From Lachnospiraceae bacterium (GTDB lineage Bacteria > Bacillota > Clostridia > Lachnospirales > Lachnospiraceae), in contig JAFQOE010000056.1 of the NCBI GenBank assembly GCA_017395635.1, positions 1 through 64,000 of the forward strand: a stretch of DNA of 64,000 nt. The letters are read 5' to 3'. Shown here one piece after another: positions 1-8,291 of this stretch. The notes beneath the pieces were generated by a model. That model worked only from the letters and a program-made list of their open reading frames with translations, had not been told where the DNA came from and did no database searches. The translations under genes and the position numbers were made by a program. Position 1 is the first letter of the stretch. Each line of letters begins with the position of its first letter.

Positions 1-550
1 AAAGCGGGATAAGTTTCTTTTCGTTGCAGGCAATCACGAATATGCAAAATACGACGGCATAAAAGAGGATATGGCTTACCGTCTTAACAGTTTGGAAGAA
101 ATCGGCGGATATCCTGTTAATATATTCTTTAATTCTCATATTATCGGCGGTGTTAACTTTGTCGGAATAGACGACGCTTATCATCAGGTGGAATATGAAC
201 AGCTTGAAATGCTTAAAGAGGAAATAAAGAAAGGGTATCCCATCATTCTTTTTATGCATGCTCCTCTATATGAAAATGAGCTTTATAAGAAGAGTTATGA
301 ATTCTGGAACGGTGAAATATGCCTGCTTGGCTCTGACTCAGAGGTTCACCCCGAGGTCAAAGGTGATATAGCAGAGCCCACAGAAGCTTCAAAGGCATTT
401 TACGAATATGTTACCGGTGAACCTGTGATTAAGGCTGTGCTTGCAGGGCATCTGCATTTTGCTTTTGAAAGCATACTGCCCGGCGGTACTATGCAGTATG
501 TAACAAACCGCGGTGACAGAGGAAGCGCAAGAGAGATAACAATAACGTAA
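1..550 (+). CDS. Metallophosphoesterase, C-terminal part (cut by window edge)
   Basis: The frame is open from base 2 and has no start in the window, so the N-terminal part lies upstream. The visible part begins with a GNHE motif, the metal and substrate signature of calcineurin-like phosphoesterases. It continues with FMHAPLY (about 60 residues after the first Met at 71) and LAGHLHF near the end; these provide the remaining metal-binding histidines. The N-terminal DxH and GDxxD motifs should be off-window. The substrate cannot be told. The next gene is on the other strand, so this is probably the last gene of its operon. It is not close in sequence to the second phosphoesterase at 57149-58300. 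Confidence 0.85.
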   Translation, partial: KRDKFLFVAGNHEYAKYDGIKEDMAYRLNSLEEIGGYPVNIFFNSHIIGGVNFVGIDDAYHQVEYEQLEMLKEEIKKGYPIILFMHAPLYENELYKKSYEFWNGEICLLGSDSEVHPEVKGDIAEPTEASKAFYEYVTGEPVIKAVLAGHLHFAFESILPGGTMQYVTNRGDRGSAREITIT

Positions 551-579
551 TTTAACGGAAGCAAAATTTCGCAAAATCC

Positions 580-596
580 TTGTATATCAACGGTTT
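580..596. repeat. 17-bp sequence shared with 39096-39112
   Basis: TTGTATATCAACGGTTT occurs here, 30 bases after the phosphoesterase stop, and again in the same orientation at 39096-39112 beside the mobile elements. Here it lacks the hairpin flanks it has at 39.1 kb. It could be an old integrase core site or a dispersed short repeat; nothing in the neighbourhood decides between these. Confidence 0.4.
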
Positions 597-699
597 TTAA
601 TGCTGATATTATAAACTCTCACCATTCACCGCCAAAAATCGAGTGCTTCAAAAAAATTCTGATGCCGTCGGTTCGGGGTCGATTTTTTTGAAAGTCTCA

Positions 700-733
700 T
701 TTACGTACTTAACTTCATATTTAAGTACGTAAA
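700..733. repeat. Near-perfect 13-bp inverted repeat
   Basis: TTTACGTACTTAA (700-712) is mirrored by TTAAGTACGTAAA (721-733) around an 8-base spacer. There is no T-run on either side, so it looks more like an operator or dimer-binding site than a terminator. It lies in the gene-poor stretch 551-924, which otherwise holds hairpins only. Confidence 0.4.
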
Positions 734-815
734 CATATTGCAAATACAAATTTTTAGTTATATAATACATTTGGATGTAAAGTCCAGAGCGACAAAGCAT
801 CCGCCATTGACAACG

Positions 816-847
816 GACAAGCCGTAACAAAAATGTTACGGCTTGTC
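816..847. other. Perfect 13-bp hairpin of unclear role
   Basis: GACAAGCCGTAAC (816-828) pairs exactly with 835-847 around a 6-base loop. The sequence after it is only mildly T-rich on the plus strand (TTACTTTAT), so it is a possible weak terminator for rightward transcription of the phosphoesterase operon, 266 bases from the stop codon. Confidence 0.4.
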
Positions 848-865
848 TTACTTTATAAACTGTTC

Positions 866-916
866 AGAAAAAGAACAAATCCGAACCCTTCGCCGATTGG
901 CATAAGGTTCGGATTT
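866..916 (-). terminator. Rho-independent terminator of tRNA-Leu
   Basis: On the minus strand, AAATCCGAACC (916-906) pairs with GGTTCGGATTT (888-878), followed by TGTTCTTTTTCT. It begins about 9 bases after the tRNA 3' end, as expected for a stand-alone tRNA terminator. Confidence 0.75.
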
Positions 917-924
917 ATACTGTA

Positions 925-1012
925 TGGTGCCGATGGCGGGGGTCGAACCCGCACGGTATCGCTACCAACGGATTTTGAGTCCGTCACGTCTGCCAATTCC
1001 ATCACATCGGCA
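925..1012 (-). tRNA. tRNA-Leu (anticodon CAA), with encoded CCA
   Basis: The minus strand from 1012 to 928 folds as a class II tRNA. The 5' end TGCCGAT pairs with ATCGGCA at the 3' end. The anticodon stem ACGGA/TCCGT encloses loop CTCAAAA, giving anticodon CAA (plus positions 975-977). A variable arm follows, then the T-loop GGTTCGACCCC. CCA is encoded at 927-925. The anticodon reads UUG, so the charge is leucine. Confidence 0.95.
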
Positions 1013-1073
1013 AATCAGCTTTTCTATTATAGCCTAACGGAAATCAAAAATCAAGTGTAATATTAAAAAACTT

Positions 1074-1613
1074 TTATCTCTTTGCCTTTTTAAGAAGATA
1101 AACGGAAATTACAATCAATATAACCGGTGCCAGAAAAAGTAAAACGGGTGTAACCCAATCAAATGAAGTTGAAGCCACAAAAATCTGTGTTGGTCCGTCA
1201 GCTCCGCCGATGATTGCAACATCCTGTGACGGTGATATCATAAATAACAAGGTATAAATATTTGTAAATAAAAAAAATGAAGCAATAAGTATCAGACTGA
1301 CTGCAATTACGGTAAGCCATATCCTGCGGCTTCTTGAATTTCTCTCTGCCATCATCGCGTTTAGATTTTCAAGCTTCTGCGATATTTCAGCAAGCTCGGA
1401 TTTTGTATTGTCAACTTCAACTGTTTCTCCGAGAAGGCTGCCGACAGAAACGTCAAATACATCCGCTATTTTTATGAGCATTTCGGAATCGGGAACCGAT
1501 AAATTCTGCTCCCATTTTGAAACGGTCTGCCTTACAACGTTAAGCTTTTCGGCAAGCTCCTCCTGCGACATTCCTTTTTCTTTTCTGAGTTTTTTTATAT
1601 TTTCATTCAGCAT
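1074..1613 (-). CDS. XRE-family regulator with C-terminal membrane segments and an OadB-like DGPT motif
   Basis: A 179-residue protein. The N-terminal helix-turn-helix (residues about 3-58, with MSQEELAEKLNVVRQTVSKWE) marks a Cro/CI-type DNA-binding protein. A linker leads to a hydrophobic segment (LTVIAVSLILIASFFLF) and a second one near the C-terminus, so it is probably membrane-anchored. Between these segments is IIGGADGPTQIFVA, which closely matches a motif in the sodium pump subunit at 11817-12950 (IIGAADGPTSIFVA). The ATG at 1613 is chosen because AGGAGG (1626-1621) sits 7 bases upstream; longer in-frame starts have no such site. The ligand or signal is unknown. Confidence 0.8.
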   Translation of the reverse strand: MLNENIKKLRKEKGMSQEELAEKLNVVRQTVSKWEQNLSVPDSEMLIKIADVFDVSVGSLLGETVEVDNTKSELAEISQKLENLNAMMAERNSRSRRIWLTVIAVSLILIASFFLFTNIYTLLFMISPSQDVAIIGGADGPTQIFVASTSFDWVTPVLLFLAPVILIVISVYLLKKAKR

Positions 1614-1684
1614 AGACATTCCTCCTGCCGATAAATATATCACATTTTCACCGTTGCTACAAGCAACGCAAATTAACATACATC

Positions 1685-1717
1685 AAAAAACGGCGTTTCC
1701 GCAAAGAAACGCCGTTT
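1685..1717 (-). terminator. Terminator downstream of guaB
   Basis: On the minus strand AAACGGCGTTTC and GAAACGCCGTTT form a 12-bp stem followed by TTTTTTGATG. It starts 12 bases past the guaB stop and lies upstream of the XRE gene, separating the two transcripts. Confidence 0.85.
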
Positions 1718-1728
1718 ATATTTAAAAA

Positions 1729-3237
1729 TTATCTGCCGGATGTAGCGGTAGTTTTAAGTGTAACATCATGGTAGCCGCCTTCGACGATGCTTGTAGCCGA
1801 AACAACGGTAAGCTTTGCATTCTTCTGAAGATCGGGAATAGTAAGAACGCCGCAATTACACATTGTTGACTTTACCTTATAAAGGCTCTTTGCAACATTA
1901 TCTGAAAGAGGACCTGCGTAAGTAACATATGAATCAACACCCTCTTCAAAGCTGAGCTTTGCTTTGCCGCCGAGGTCATATCGCTGCCAGTTTCTTGCTC
2001 TGTTGGAGCCTTCACCCCAGTATTCCTTAACATAAGCACCGTTAATCATAAGCTTATTTGTGGGGCTTTCATCAAATCTTGCAAAATATCTGCCGAGCAT
2101 AAGGAAATCAGCACCCATTGCAAGAGCAAGGGTCATGTGATAATCGTGAACAATACCGCCGTCAGAGCAAATGGGAACATAAATACCGGTTTCCGCAAAA
2201 TACTCGTCTCTTGCAGCAGCAACTTCAATAAGAGCTGTTGCCTGACCTCTGCCGATACCCTTGGTTTCTCTGGTTATACAGATTGAACCGCCGCCGATAC
2301 CGACCTTTACAAAGTCTGCACCTGCTTTTGCAAGGAAAAGGAAGCCTTCACGGTCAACAACATTACCTGCACCGACCTTTACCTTATCGCCGTATTTTTC
2401 ACGGATGAAAGCAAGGGTCTGCTCCTGCCATACGGTGTAGCCTTCGGATGAGTCAATACAAAGAACATCAGCACCTGCTTCAACAAGTGCAGGAACTCTC
2501 TTTTCATAGTCAAGTGTGTTGATACCCGCACCGACAATGTAGCTCTTGTTTGCATCAAGAAGCTCCTGAGGATTATCCTTATGCTGTGAATAGTCTTTAC
2601 GGAAAACAAAATAAAGAAGATTACCGTTTTTATCAATAATGGGAAGTGAATTGAGTTTGTGTTCCCAGATAATGTCATTTGCTTCTTTGAGGGTTGTGGT
2701 TTCGGGAGCTGTAATAAGTTTATCAAAAGGAGTCATAAAAGCCGAAACGGGAGTTTCGAGCTCCATTCTGCTTACTCTGTAGTCTCTGCCGGTTACAACA
2801 CCGAGGAGCTTACCGTTTGCAGTACCGTCATCTGTAACAGCCATTGTGCTGTGACCTGTGATTTCGATAAGATCAAGAACTTCGGCAAGAGTTGAATCGG
2901 GTTTGAGATTTGAATCGCTTACAACAAAGCCTGCTTTATAGCTTTTTACTCTTGCTACCATTGCTGCTTCATCTTCGATTGACTGCGAACCGTAGATGAA
3001 TGAAACGCCGCCTTCCTTAGCAAGCGCGATTGCCAGTGTATCATTTGAAACAGACTGCATTATTGCAGATACAAGAGGAATATTAAGATTGATAGGGCTT
3101 TCCTCTTCGCCTTTTCTGAATTTGACAAGAGGTGTTCTGAGACTTACGTTTGCAGGGATGCATTCTCTTGATGTGTAGCCCGGAATAAGAAGATATTCGC
3201 TGAAGGTTCTTGAGGGCTCGTTGCAATAAATGGCCAT
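1729..3237 (-). CDS. guaB: Inosine-5'-monophosphate dehydrogenase
   Basis: A 502-residue protein, near the family's usual length. It oxidises IMP to XMP with NAD+, the committed step of guanine nucleotide synthesis. The catalytic Cys loop is visible as [10 protein letters not shown], preceded by [13 protein letters not shown]. Two CBS domains are inserted at about residues 105-230 (for example [10 protein letters not shown] and [11 protein letters not shown]). The start is supported by AAAGGAG 10 bases upstream. It is the last gene of the leftward pdxK-thyA-folA-ppa run but has its own likely promoter (3296-3324). Together with the GMP synthase at 18552 it gives both steps from IMP to GMP, in separate places. 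Confidence 0.95.
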   Translation of the reverse strand: MAIYCNEPSRTFSEYLLIPGYTSRECIPANVSLRTPLVKFRKGEEESPINLNIPLVSAIMQSVSNDTLAIALAKEGGVSFIYGSQSIEDEAAMVARVKSYKAGFVVSDSNLKPDSTLAEVLDLIEITGHSTMAVTDDGTANGKLLGVVTGRDYRVSRMELETPVSAFMTPFDKLITAPETTTLKEANDIIWEHKLNSLPIIDKNGNLLYFVFRKDYSQHKDNPQELLDANKSYIVGAGINTLDYEKRVPALVEAGADVLCIDSSEGYTVWQEQTLAFIREKYGDKVKVGAGNVVDREGFLFLAKAGADFVKVGIGGGSICITRETKGIGRGQATALIEVAAARDEYFAETGIYVPICSDGGIVHDYHMTLALAMGADFLMLGRYFARFDESPTNKLMINGAYVKEYWGEGSNRARNWQRYDLGGKAKLSFEEGVDSYVTYAGPLSDNVAKSLYKVKSTMCNCGVLTIPDLQKNAKLTVVSATSIVEGGYHDVTLKTTATSGR

Positions 3238-3295
3238 CGTTTATCACTCCTTTAAGAAATTGGGACTTAAAATTGCAGTCCATAATATAAAGTAT

Positions 3296-3324
3296 ATTTT
3301 ATAACAATTTTTTTAAATTGTAAA
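3296..3324 (-). promoter_or_regulatory. Likely sigma70-type promoter of guaB
   Basis: On the minus strand TTTACA (3324-3319) and TAAAAT (3301-3296) are separated by exactly 17 bases, about 60 bases ahead of the guaB start. The leader contains a small GGACT...AGTCC hairpin. No purine riboswitch fold was recognised. Confidence 0.5.
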
Positions 3325-3350
3325 TACACAATTAGAACATAATTGAAAAC

Positions 3351-3884
3351 TTATCTGCAAAATTCTTGTATATAGTTGACGATACTTTTCTCAATTATTT
3401 CAATTGCCTTATCCTTACCCTGAACTTCGTCAACAACCGTTTCCTTATCTTCAAGATTCTTATAAACCATAAAGAAATGAGTCATTTCATCAAAAACATG
3501 CTTCGGAAGCTCGCTGATTTCTTTATAAGTATTATAATTCGGGTCATTGAAAGGAATCGCAATAATCTTTTCATCAAGCTTTCCGCTGTCCTTCATCGTG
3601 ATAACACCTATCGGATAACAGCGAACGAGAGTCATCGGGTCTATCTTTTCGCTGCAGATAACCACAACATCAAGCGGGTCACCGTCATCGCCGTAGGTTC
3701 TCGGAATAAATCCGTAATTTGCAGGATAATGAGTTGATGTGTAAAGAATACGGTCGAGCATAAGAACGCCCGTTTCTTTATCAAGCTCATATTTCTTTTT
3801 ACTGCCCTTTGTTATTTCAATTACCGCCATAAAATCATTTGAGGTTATTCTTTTAGGGCTTATATCATGCCATATATTTCCCAT
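3351..3884 (-). CDS. ppa: Inorganic pyrophosphatase (family I)
   Basis: A 177-residue cytoplasmic enzyme that hydrolyses pyrophosphate to phosphate. The family I signature DDGDPLDVVV is present, with YPANYGFIPRTYGDD upstream of it and KDSGKLDEKIIA downstream. The length matches bacterial Ppa. An AAGGAG lies 8 bases before the ATG. It follows the TPM gene by 35 bases, so it is probably read from the same transcript, and is followed by the guaB promoter. Confidence 0.95.
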   Translation of the reverse strand: MGNIWHDISPKRITSNDFMAVIEITKGSKKKYELDKETGVLMLDRILYTSTHYPANYGFIPRTYGDDGDPLDVVVICSEKIDPMTLVRCYPIGVITMKDSGKLDEKIIAIPFNDPNYNTYKEISELPKHVFDEMTHFFMVYKNLEDKETVVDEVQGKDKAIEIIEKSIVNYIQEFCR

Positions 3885-3919
3885 ATTATATTCTCCTTAT
3901 TCAAATATTGATCCATATA

Positions 3920-4798
3920 TCAGAATTTACGGCTGCCGCCGCCGTGACTGAATCCTCCGGATGAACGGTGAGATACTCCTCCGCCGCCACCGTGACGGTG
4001 GTTGGAATTATTATTTTTCGGTACTCTGGTTGTAACAACATTTCTGCTGATAACCGTGTCATTTGAGCCTGTGAGATTCAGAACGACATCGTCTGAATCA
4101 AATTCATCACCCTTACCGGTGTTTTTATATTGACTTTTTACTGCAAAAACAGTAATTGCAGCAATAACAACTGAAATAACAATACAAACAGCAATGTTAC
4201 CCAGATCAATGCGGTTGGTTTTACTTACAGTTTCCGAATAAATGTTTTCTCCGTCATAAAATCCGTCAGAATAACCGTAATAATCACCGAGAACATATTC
4301 ATCGGGATAATATTCCTCACCGGAATCATCATCAGTAATTACGCAACTTTTGGCGGTATCAATCATCTGAATAATACAATCCGAATAATCACCGTTGACA
4401 AGCTCATCATATCCGCTGTCAATAATATAATCAACAGAATATGCAAAAACTGAAATACATTCTCCCATGGTTGAAATACATACCTCACGGTTATCCATAT
4501 CAATCAGGAACAGTATTCCATCCTGACTCCATCCATCTGAAACCACAAGATTATCGTAATAATCGTCCGCATAAGACTGCGAGGTTTTTCCTTCGGAATC
4601 ATATGTCGTAACAGCTGCCGCAGAAAAAGAAGTATCTATGGCAAAATTCTGAAGGGATGATAATATTTCTTCTTTCTGAAAATCATCAAACAGATTTGCA
4701 GAATCGTCAACAAGATAATTTTCATATGCATATGCAGAAGGTATAAAAGTCATTAAAAGAAAAACAGATAACAACATAACAGAAAACAGCTTTTTCAT
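3920..4798 (-). CDS. Secreted/membrane TPM-domain protein
   Basis: A 292-residue protein with a signal peptide (MKKLFSVMLLSVFLLMTF..AYA). A TPM-like domain follows (about 25-165; LVDDSANLFDDFQKEEI and GILFLIDMDNREVCIST are typical). Then comes a transmembrane helix (IAVCIVISVVIAAITVFAV) and a glycine/serine/histidine-rich tail ending GGFSHGGGSRKF. TPM proteins are extracytoplasmic, and some members act in photosystem repair or as phosphatases; the role here is unknown. The ATG overlaps the stop of the zinc-ribbon gene (TAATG), so the two are translationally coupled and probably work together. Confidence 0.8.
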   Translation of the reverse strand: MKKLFSVMLLSVFLLMTFIPSAYAYENYLVDDSANLFDDFQKEEILSSLQNFAIDTSFSAAAVTTYDSEGKTSQSYADDYYDNLVVSDGWSQDGILFLIDMDNREVCISTMGECISVFAYSVDYIIDSGYDELVNGDYSDCIIQMIDTAKSCVITDDDSGEEYYPDEYVLGDYYGYSDGFYDGENIYSETVSKTNRIDLGNIAVCIVISVVIAAITVFAVKSQYKNTGKGDEFDSDDVVLNLTGSNDTVISRNVVTTRVPKNNNSNHRHGGGGGVSHRSSGGFSHGGGSRKF

Positions 4799-5832
4799 TA
4801 GAAGAGCACCTCCGTTAAAATACTGAGTATAACAGAAGCGGCCGCCGTTATTCCCGCAAAAAGAGCACCGAGCTTTTTTTTGCACACGGGAAGCTCTCCG
4901 TAAACCTTTCCCGTTTGTCCGTTAAGAGCATAAATATAACTTTTATCCTTGTGCTTATAGCTGAGCACCCATACGGGAAGAAGATTATAACTCCACCGAA
5001 GCTCTCCGACACGGACACTGCTGTCTTTTATGCTCGCGTTGGCATATTCAATTGTCGAAAGGAGCTTCTCCGCTGAAAACGTTTTGATTTTTTCGGTAAC
5101 AGATGATGTAATCTCCGCCTTTTCAACATCCCTCTTTTCAGCAAAAAAACCCGAAAGATATGACATTGAAAAAGGAACAAATTCTTCCGCATTAAAGGGA
5201 CAAACATATCTTAGAATATCCTTATCCTTGGATTTAAGAGCCGCTTCAGGCAGATTGCGGAAGGTAAGATTTCCCTGTCTGAAATGACCCCTCACTGTTG
5301 TTTCGGTATGACGGATATCGCCTGCCATCCAGGTTTTCACCTGTCTTGAAGAAGCATTTATGTTACCGTCTGCCTCGCAATTTATATACCAATACGGGAA
5401 ATATACACCCTTGATTTCCTCAAGTCTTGATTCGGAAATAAAATCCTTGGGCAAAAAATGCTTTTTGCCGCACATTTCTTTGAATTTAGAAATCGCATCG
5501 TCTTTATCAAGCTTGAACGGTATGATAAAATCAGGTTTCAGTGCACCGCTGAGCTTGCCGGAAAGTACAACGGGATTTGAACAATAATAACACGTTGTTG
5601 CCGCTGTGGTTTCGTCTGTTACAATCTCAGCACCGCAGCTCGGGCAAATATAAAGAAGGGCATTTTCAAATTCATTGTTTTCACTCTGCTCCGAAGCAAG
5701 CTTTTCATCCGCTTTGAAAAAGTCCTGCTCTTTAAATACAGAATCACAGTATTCACAAATAAAATCCTGCTTTTCAGGATCAAAAACAAGACCTGCACCG
5801 CAGTTAGGGCATTTATACTGAACGGCATTCAA
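4798..5832 (-). CDS. Zinc-ribbon protein with C-terminal membrane segment
   Basis: A 344-residue protein. It starts with a CPNCG..CEYC zinc ribbon (residues 8-30), then a second CPSCG..CYYC ribbon (about 63-85). A long soluble region contains FPYWYINCEADG. A hydrophobic segment lies at the very C-terminus (LGALFAGITAAASVILSIL). Proteins of this kind commonly neighbour TPM-domain genes, as here, where the stop overlaps the TPM start by one base. The function is not known; the paired ribbons suggest a zinc-stabilised membrane-associated complex. Confidence 0.7.
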   Translation of the reverse strand: MNAVQYKCPNCGAGLVFDPEKQDFICEYCDSVFKEQDFFKADEKLASEQSENNEFENALLYICPSCGAEIVTDETTAATTCYYCSNPVVLSGKLSGALKPDFIIPFKLDKDDAISKFKEMCGKKHFLPKDFISESRLEEIKGVYFPYWYINCEADGNINASSRQVKTWMAGDIRHTETTVRGHFRQGNLTFRNLPEAALKSKDKDILRYVCPFNAEEFVPFSMSYLSGFFAEKRDVEKAEITSSVTEKIKTFSAEKLLSTIEYANASIKDSSVRVGELRWSYNLLPVWVLSYKHKDKSYIYALNGQTGKVYGELPVCKKKLGALFAGITAAASVILSILTEVLF

Positions 5833-5903
5833 GAATAATCACCTCACACAAAAAGCAAAATCAGACCTGACAGTTATTCCGCTGCGGTCTGACCTGCGGC
5901 GGA

Positions 5904-6404
5904 TTAAACTCCACCTTTTAAACGTTTATATGTCACAAATCTGAATTCAACACCGTTATGTTCCGATTTTTCGCCTTCACTTTCAATTTCCCATTCATCT
6001 GTTTTATCAAGATCGGGAAAAAACTTATCGGCAGGCTTTGCGGAATCAACCTTTGTAACATAAGCAGTGTTGCAATAGGGCAAAAGCTGCTCGTATACCA
6101 TTGAACCGCCGATAACAAAAACAGAATCGGTATCACAGCCTTCAAGCAAATCAAGAAGTTCTCCGACAGAGTGACATACAGTCACATCGGGTGCATTCCA
6201 GCTTTTATCGGTTGTGAGAACAATGTTTTTTCTGTTCGGGAGGGCTCTGGGCCCGGGAAAAGTCATAAATGTAGCCCTTCCCATGACAACGGTATTGCCT
6301 GTGGTTGTCTCTTTGAAAAACTTCATGTCGGCAGGGATATGGTTAAGAAGCTTGTCACCTATACCGATACCCCAGTTATTATCAACATTGACTATCGCTT
6401 TCAT
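5904..6404 (-). CDS. folA: Dihydrofolate reductase
   Basis: A 166-residue enzyme reducing dihydrofolate to tetrahydrofolate with NADPH. Visible hallmarks are the N-terminal MKAIVNVDNNWGIGIG, NTVVMGRATFMTFPGPRALPNRKNIVLT (the middle of the fold), and VFVIGGSMVYEQLLP. The start at 6404 is preferred over a longer in-frame start because AGAGGTAA sits just upstream and the family N-terminus begins there. It lies 13 bases after thyA, whose reaction makes the dihydrofolate this enzyme recycles; this is a classic pairing. Confidence 0.95.
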   Translation of the reverse strand: MKAIVNVDNNWGIGIGDKLLNHIPADMKFFKETTTGNTVVMGRATFMTFPGPRALPNRKNIVLTTDKSWNAPDVTVCHSVGELLDLLEGCDTDSVFVIGGSMVYEQLLPYCNTAYVTKVDSAKPADKFFPDLDKTDEWEIESEGEKSEHNGVEFRFVTYKRLKGGV

Positions 6405-6417
6405 ATTTACCTCTGTT

Positions 6418-7248
6418 TCAGATTGCAACGGGAATTTTTTCGTTGAAATCATGGAATTTATAGTTTTCTAATGAAAAATGATTTTTATTGAACTGATAGA
6501 AATCCGTAATACTCTTATCAATAACAAAATCAGGAGCATCATAAGGCTCTCTGCTTATGAGCTCTTCGATAATGGGAATATGTCTGTCATAAATATGAGC
6601 ATCGGCAATAACATGAACAAATTCACCGACCTCAAGTCCGCTGACCTGAGCAAACATATGAACAAGTGCGGCATACTGAGCAACATTCCAAGCGTTTGCG
6701 GCAAGCATATCCTGGGAACGCTGATTAAGAATTGCATTGAGTTTATTGCCGGAAGTGTTGAATGTCATACTGTACGCACAAGGATAAAGCGCCATTTCGC
6801 TCAGATCCTGATGAACATATATATTTGTTAAAATTCGTCTGCTCTGAGGATTATTTTTAAGGTCGAAAAGAACCCTGTCAACCTGGTCCATGTCGCCTTC
6901 TCTGTAGTGATGTTTAACACCGAGCTGATAACCGTATGCTTTACCGATGCTTCCGTTTTCATCAGCCCATGAATCCCAGACATGACTTCCGAGGTCTGCA
7001 ATATTATTTGATTTTTTCTGCCATATCCAGAGAATCTCATCAACCGCACTTCTTATAAAAGTTTTTCTGATTGTCTGTGCGGGAAACTCCTTGCTGAGGT
7101 CATATCTGTTTACCACGCCGAATTTCTTAACGGTATGTGCGGGTGCTCCGTCCTCCCATCTGGGGCGGACATCAAGCTCTGTATCCCAGAAACCGTTTTT
7201 TAATATATCCTTACATGTATCAATAAATACTTTATCTGCAAAACTCAT
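6418..7248 (-). CDS. thyA: Thymidylate synthase
   Basis: A 276-residue enzyme that methylates dUMP to dTMP with methylenetetrahydrofolate. RRILTNIYVHQDLSEMALYPCAYSM contains the active-site Cys in YPCAY, and NQRSQDMLAANAWNVAQYA carries the substrate-binding R/D/N set. HIYDRHIPIIEELISREP is the usual C-terminal block. Its start overlaps the preceding kinase gene by 17 bases and folA follows directly, so the three form a coupled operon. Confidence 0.96.
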   Translation of the reverse strand: MSFADKVFIDTCKDILKNGFWDTELDVRPRWEDGAPAHTVKKFGVVNRYDLSKEFPAQTIRKTFIRSAVDEILWIWQKKSNNIADLGSHVWDSWADENGSIGKAYGYQLGVKHHYREGDMDQVDRVLFDLKNNPQSRRILTNIYVHQDLSEMALYPCAYSMTFNTSGNKLNAILNQRSQDMLAANAWNVAQYAALVHMFAQVSGLEVGEFVHVIADAHIYDRHIPIIEELISREPYDAPDFVIDKSITDFYQFNKNHFSLENYKFHDFNEKIPVAI

Positions 7249-8098
7249 TACAATCCTCCAGTTTTTTTATAAAATCACTTATCCCCTGCTCGAAATTAAC
7301 ACCAAGGCGGGTATCAGTACCAGCAAAATATGTTCTTCTGATTGACTCACATGTAAAACCGAGTGCAATTTCCGCACTTTTACAAATATCAATTCCTTTC
7401 AGAAAAGATGCGGTAAGTGCCGAAGCAAAAAGGTCACCCGTTCCGTAATATATGCCGGGATACTTTTCAGAAAAACAATAATATATATCATTATCATTTC
7501 TGCAACAAACCGCACATCCGATTTCATCTTCTTTGAAGCAGACACCCGTAAGCACAACCATTGAAACACCGAGATTCAGCAGACGCTTCATAATTCCGTC
7601 AATGTATTCCTTGCTGTAGGGCGGTTCAACATATTCCTCATCAAGAAGAAATGCAGCCTCCGTAATATTGGGAACTATAATATCGGCTTTTCTGCATAGA
7701 AGCTTCATTTCATTGGCAAAACTTCTGTCAAAAGTAGTATACATTTTTCCGCCGTCAGCCATTGCAGGGTCAACAATAACTACCGTTTTATCATTTCTGA
7801 AATCATCAATAAAATCACAGACTATATCGACCTGCCGTACAGACCCGAGAAAACCGCTGTAAATCCCGTCAAATTCAATGCCAAGCGACTTCCAATGTTT
7901 CATAAACGGAACGAGATCGTCCGTAAGATCACGATAGGTAAAACCGCTCATATTGCCTGTATGGGTTGAGAGAACAGCAGTCGGCATAACATCAACCTCG
8001 ATACCGGCAGCGGATATAACGGGAATCGCCGCTGTAAGAGAGCATTTTCCGATACCCGATATATCATGAACGGCTGCAACACGCTTCTGACCGCTCAT
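7232..8098 (-). CDS. Pyridoxal/pyridoxamine kinase-like enzyme (PfkB/ribokinase fold)
   Basis: About 288 residues. It matches PdxK/PdxY kinases that make pyridoxal phosphate: the N-terminal VAAVHDISGIGKCSLTAAIPV, the lid region VMPTAVLSTHTG, VIVDPAMADGGKMY, and the C-terminal anion hole GTGDLFASALTASFL. Start choice: two adjacent ATG codons (8101 and 8098) lie after GGATG at 8111-8107, and 8098 gives the better spacing; a TTG at 8113 is also in frame. It is the first gene of the thyA-folA operon. PLP-dependent serine hydroxymethyltransferase supplies the folate used by ThyA, so the linkage makes metabolic sense. Confidence 0.85.
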   Translation of the reverse strand: MSGQKRVAAVHDISGIGKCSLTAAIPVISAAGIEVDVMPTAVLSTHTGNMSGFTYRDLTDDLVPFMKHWKSLGIEFDGIYSGFLGSVRQVDIVCDFIDDFRNDKTVVIVDPAMADGGKMYTTFDRSFANEMKLLCRKADIIVPNITEAAFLLDEEYVEPPYSKEYIDGIMKRLLNLGVSMVVLTGVCFKEDEIGCAVCCRNDNDIYYCFSEKYPGIYYGTGDLFASALTASFLKGIDICKSAEIALGFTCESIRRTYFAGTDTRLGVNFEQGISDFIKKLEDCNEFCR

Positions 8099-8128
8099 CA
8101 TTATCACATCCAAAAATTATTTCATTTT

Positions 8129-8157
8129 ATTATACTCTACTTGACAGATTATTTCAA
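8129..8157 (-). promoter_or_regulatory. Promoter of the pdxK-like/thyA/folA operon
   Basis: On the minus strand TTGAAA (8157-8152) and a perfect TATAAT (8134-8129) are 17 bases apart, about 30 bases upstream of the kinase start. Confidence 0.75.
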
Positions 8158-8216
8158 CAGTAATTATGAAATAAAAAAGATATAATAATTTACTCTAATC
8201 TTACCAAGCGTTTTTA

Positions 8217-8245
8217 TTGACAAAAAACACAAACAAGTGTATCAT
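8217..8245 (+). promoter_or_regulatory. Promoter of the rhamnose operon
   Basis: TTGACA (8217-8222), a 17-base spacer and TATCAT (8240-8245) lie 46 bases before rhaA. It is divergent from the kinase promoter. No regulator gene of the AraC or DeoR type is next to it in the window. Confidence 0.65.
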
Positions 8246-8291
8246 ATTATTTGTATGGGTTTTCCCGTAATTCCAAACATGGAGGTATTTA

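Noticed and set aside
833..1060. Open frame of 75 codons on the plus strand
   Set aside because: It runs across the tRNA-Leu gene and its terminator in antisense; no ribosome binding site.
1408..1725. Plus-strand open frame opposite the XRE gene
   Set aside because: Low-complexity Ser/Thr-rich shadow of the coding strand and of the guaB terminator.
3238..3350. Purine riboswitch before guaB
   Set aside because: Only a promoter and a short hairpin are visible in about 110 bases; no purine-aptamer core was recognised.
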